From positions 1 to 7,840 of the forward strand of contig CALEZT010000138.1 of assembly GCA_937927975.1 (NCBI GenBank): a stretch of DNA of 7,840 bases. Direction: 5' to 3'. Within the stretch, counting starts at the first letter, position 1. Each line of letters opens with the position of its first letter. The position numbers and the translations under genes were made by a program. Below are positions 5,952 to 7,840 of this stretch, in pieces. The DNA is from an uncultured Phycisphaerales bacterium (GTDB taxonomy: Bacteria; Planctomycetota; Phycisphaerae; Sedimentisphaerales; Anaerobacaceae). The notes beneath the pieces are model-generated. The model did not search any database and was not told the origin of the DNA. It saw only the letters and a program-made list of their open reading frames with translations.

Positions 5952-7544
5952 ATGGCCAAGAAGAAGAAACAGAAGATCGTTACGCTGCGGGTAATGCTCA
6001 TCAAAGCCGGGGTGACCGACAACAAGGCCATTTTCAACGACCTCGATAGCCTCAAGCACGTCAAATTGGTTGCGGCTGTGCCATTCAAGGGTGTCTTTGC
6101 ATGGCGCAAACAGGGAATGAATGTTCCCTCATGGCTCGCCTTTGTGAAGCCACACCTTGACGGAAGCATCGACGATTTGAAGAACGCCAGTACGGCCGCC
6201 GTCCTTCTGATTGAAGCCGAGAAACGCCGGTTTGCTTTCACCTTCGGGCACGGTCGCAACCTTCTGAATCCAGAAGCCTACGAACGCGACTTTGGACTGC
6301 GGGTCGCACTGAATACGGTCAGCCCCAGCAAAATCCGTTCCGTTGATTGTCGGAATTTTGAGGAACTCACCATCCAGACCCGGCGACAGACAAGCCGTGC
6401 GTCGTCTCTCGACTCATTTGCCGTCAACGTCACCCAAGACCTTTTCCGTCAGATAATGGGCGAGCCCACCGACGAGAAGTTCGCCAAGAGACTGGCAGGT
6501 TCGGATGGTTTGATGATTGCGACCCCAATCGTCTTGCCCGACTTGGCGAAGAAGTGCAAGGAGCTTCTGGCCGCGTACACAAGCAAGGAGTACCAAAAAC
6601 GCGGATTCGCGTTCATCGACCACCTTCACCGTGAACGCGATCCCGTAAGGGTGGCAGTTCTTGATGATCTCCTTGTGAAGGCTCTGGCTGGCAATAGGTT
6701 CGACGCAATGCATATGGCTCCGCCAGAGCCAATTGACATGCAGGACGTGGACAAATTCGTCTATTCCGCTGCTCAGAAAGCTGCCCCATATGACGAACTG
6801 GAAGTGACTGATCTGGTAAACGAACTCGGCGGCACGGCTGAAGTGACGTTGGCAAGTCTAAAGCACCAAAAGGTCGGCGTCAGGTACGGCAACGGGGATT
6901 ACAGCGATCTCCGTTGGTCTGCTTATAGTACGCTTGTCTTCGAAACAGACCATAGTGGTTCTCACTATGTTCTGACCTGTGGCGAATGGTTTGAGGTCCA
7001 CAAGTCTTTCGTGAAGACCGTTGCCAAGCGAGTCCAGGAACTAAGTAAGGCAGCCACGCTACAACTGCCTGCCGCTAAGACCGGCGACTCTGAAGGAGCC
7101 TACAACACCTCGGTACAGAAGTCTTGCGGTTATGTCTTGCTCGATAAGCAATGCTCGCGTGCGATGGGATCGGCAATTGAGGTGTGCGACCTTCTAACGC
7201 CGCAAAAGCAGTTCATACACGTCAAACGCAAGACCAGGTCGGCCACCTTGAGCCATCTGTTTTCTCAGGGCGTTATCTCGGCCGACTGTTTCCTGGACGA
7301 CGAGCAGTATCGCAAAGAGATCAAAACCCTCGTGGCCAAGTCGAACGCGAAGTTGGCCGCGTCTATCGAAAACGACCGGCCAAAGACCAGCGACTACGAA
7401 GTCGTGTACGCGATTCTCTGCAAAGCGACGACGAATTGGCCGCTCTCACTACCGTTCTTTAGCCAGCTCAATTTGATGAACGCAGCGGATCACCTGTCAC
7501 GCATGCAGTACAAAGTGTCATTGGTTCATGTGAAGCAGGGCTAA
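5952..7544 (+). CDS. DUF6119 / TIGR04141 sporadically distributed protein
   Basis: A 530-residue protein assigned to DUF6119 (TIGR04141) from remembered signatures in the expected order. They are a basic start followed by TLRVMLIKAG (11-20), VPSWLAFVKP (58-67), FGHGRNLL (98-105), ERDFGLRVALN (111-121), RRQTSR (144-149), CDLLTPQKQFIHVKRKT (412-428) with LSHLFSQG (433-440), and a C-terminal LPFFSQLNLMNAA. The family is patchily distributed and has no proven activity that I know of. The 405-440 stretch has a layout reminiscent of Mrr-like PD-(D/E)XK nucleases, but the residue before the K is off-pattern (HVK), so activity is doubtful. ATG 5952 is chosen over in-frame ATG 5925 because AAAGGGG (5940-5946) lies 5 bases upstream. 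The gap from the helicase stop is 11 bases, so the two are co-transcribed and probably translated together. No signal peptide or membrane segment is seen. Confidence 0.85.
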   Translation: MAKKKKQKIVTLRVMLIKAGVTDNKAIFNDLDSLKHVKLVAAVPFKGVFAWRKQGMNVPSWLAFVKPHLDGSIDDLKNASTAAVLLIEAEKRRFAFTFGHGRNLLNPEAYERDFGLRVALNTVSPSKIRSVDCRNFEELTIQTRRQTSRASSLDSFAVNVTQDLFRQIMGEPTDEKFAKRLAGSDGLMIATPIVLPDLAKKCKELLAAYTSKEYQKRGFAFIDHLHRERDPVRVAVLDDLLVKALAGNRFDAMHMAPPEPIDMQDVDKFVYSAAQKAAPYDELEVTDLVNELGGTAEVTLASLKHQKVGVRYGNGDYSDLRWSAYSTLVFETDHSGSHYVLTCGEWFEVHKSFVKTVAKRVQELSKAATLQLPAAKTGDSEGAYNTSVQKSCGYVLLDKQCSRAMGSAIEVCDLLTPQKQFIHVKRKTRSATLSHLFSQGVISADCFLDDEQYRKEIKTLVAKSNAKLAASIENDRPKTSDYEVVYAILCKATTNWPLSLPFFSQLNLMNAADHLSRMQYKVSLVHVKQG

Positions 7545-7614
7545 CGAACGGCACAGAGAATTGTGTGTGTAGGGATTATTCCGATGCTACTCCGTGATGC
7601 AGTGAGGACGAACC

Positions 7615-7840
7615 ATGCGGATTGACGTGCCAGGAAGAGTGCGGAACGTGGCGTTGCCTTCCAGTAAGCCCTTACAGCCGTTGTTTGAAGCCGTCGTCAA
7701 CGCGATTCAGGCCATCGAGGACGCCGACCAAGAGGACGGGCAGATCGAGATCACGGTATTGCGTGCAGAAGACCAGGTATTCGACAATGCTCTGAGCGAC
7801 ATCACTGGGTTCCGCGTGCAGGATACCGGAATTGGCTTCA
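7615..7840 (+). CDS. GHKL-fold ATP-binding protein, 3' end outside window
   Basis: Seventy-five codons are visible before the window ends. The N-box of the GHKL (histidine kinase/MutL/Hsp90) ATPase fold is at LFEAVVNAIQA, with the key E25 and N29. The G1 box DTGIGF follows (D70, G72, G74). The short lead-in before the N-box, the phrase SSKPLQPLFEAVVNAIQA and an EDA-rich loop resemble stand-alone HATPase_c_3-type proteins more than sensor kinases, which carry long sensory regions first. ATG 7615 has GAGGA (7604-7608) 6 bases upstream. It lies 70 bases after the DUF6119 stop with no terminator seen between, so it is likely the third gene of the operon. What follows the ATPase domain cannot be judged here. 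Confidence 0.85.
   Translation, partial: MRIDVPGRVRNVALPSSKPLQPLFEAVVNAIQAIEDADQEDGQIEITVLRAEDQVFDNALSDITGFRVQDTGIGF

Noticed and set aside
7545..7614. Promoter or terminator between the DUF6119 and GHKL genes
   Set aside because: No hairpin with a T-run and no -35/-10 pair close to consensus is seen in these 70 bases.
1..7840. CRISPR array or insertion sequence
   Set aside because: No regularly spaced repeat, transposase motif or terminal inverted repeat pair was found on either strand.

Overview
This is a bacterial contig end, probably from a short-read draft or metagenome assembly. Bases 1-46 are Illumina index/read-2 adapter sequence, so biology starts at base 47. Every supported gene lies on the + strand. 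Base composition looks moderately GC-rich and most genes have good AAAGGAG- or GAGGA-type ribosome binding sites, so a bacterial host is safe. No lineage marker is present, and I do not name a phylum.

Left part (47-2640) looks like an accessory or mobile-element backbone. It holds the 3' end of an unrecognised gene. A 484-base gap follows, most of it foldable into four consecutive strong stem-loop domains (519-806, candidate structured RNA). Next come a DUF932-family gene (981-2033) and a small 95-residue conserved-type protein (2072-2359). A truncated, diverged second copy of the small gene lies just downstream (2445-2576). Both copies are followed by a hairpin carrying the same 12-base loop motif.

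Middle (2641-3087) has no credible gene. It holds a good sigma70-type promoter (2685-2712), then about 225 bases that fold into nested hairpins, including two that cannot form together. A second, weaker promoter (3030-3058) lies close to the next gene.

Right part (3088-7840) is a tightly packed operon: a 950-residue SNF2/RapA-type SF2 helicase, a 530-residue DUF6119 (TIGR04141) protein starting 11 bases after it, and, 70 bases later, the start of a GHKL-fold ATP-binding protein cut by the window edge. A DNA translocase, a sporadically distributed protein with a possible degenerate nuclease-like C-terminus and a GHKL ATPase together, beside mobile-element-type genes, look like an anti-phage or anti-plasmid module. 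I cannot match the set to a named system. This is an inference from family identity and layout; nothing in the sequence proves a defence role.
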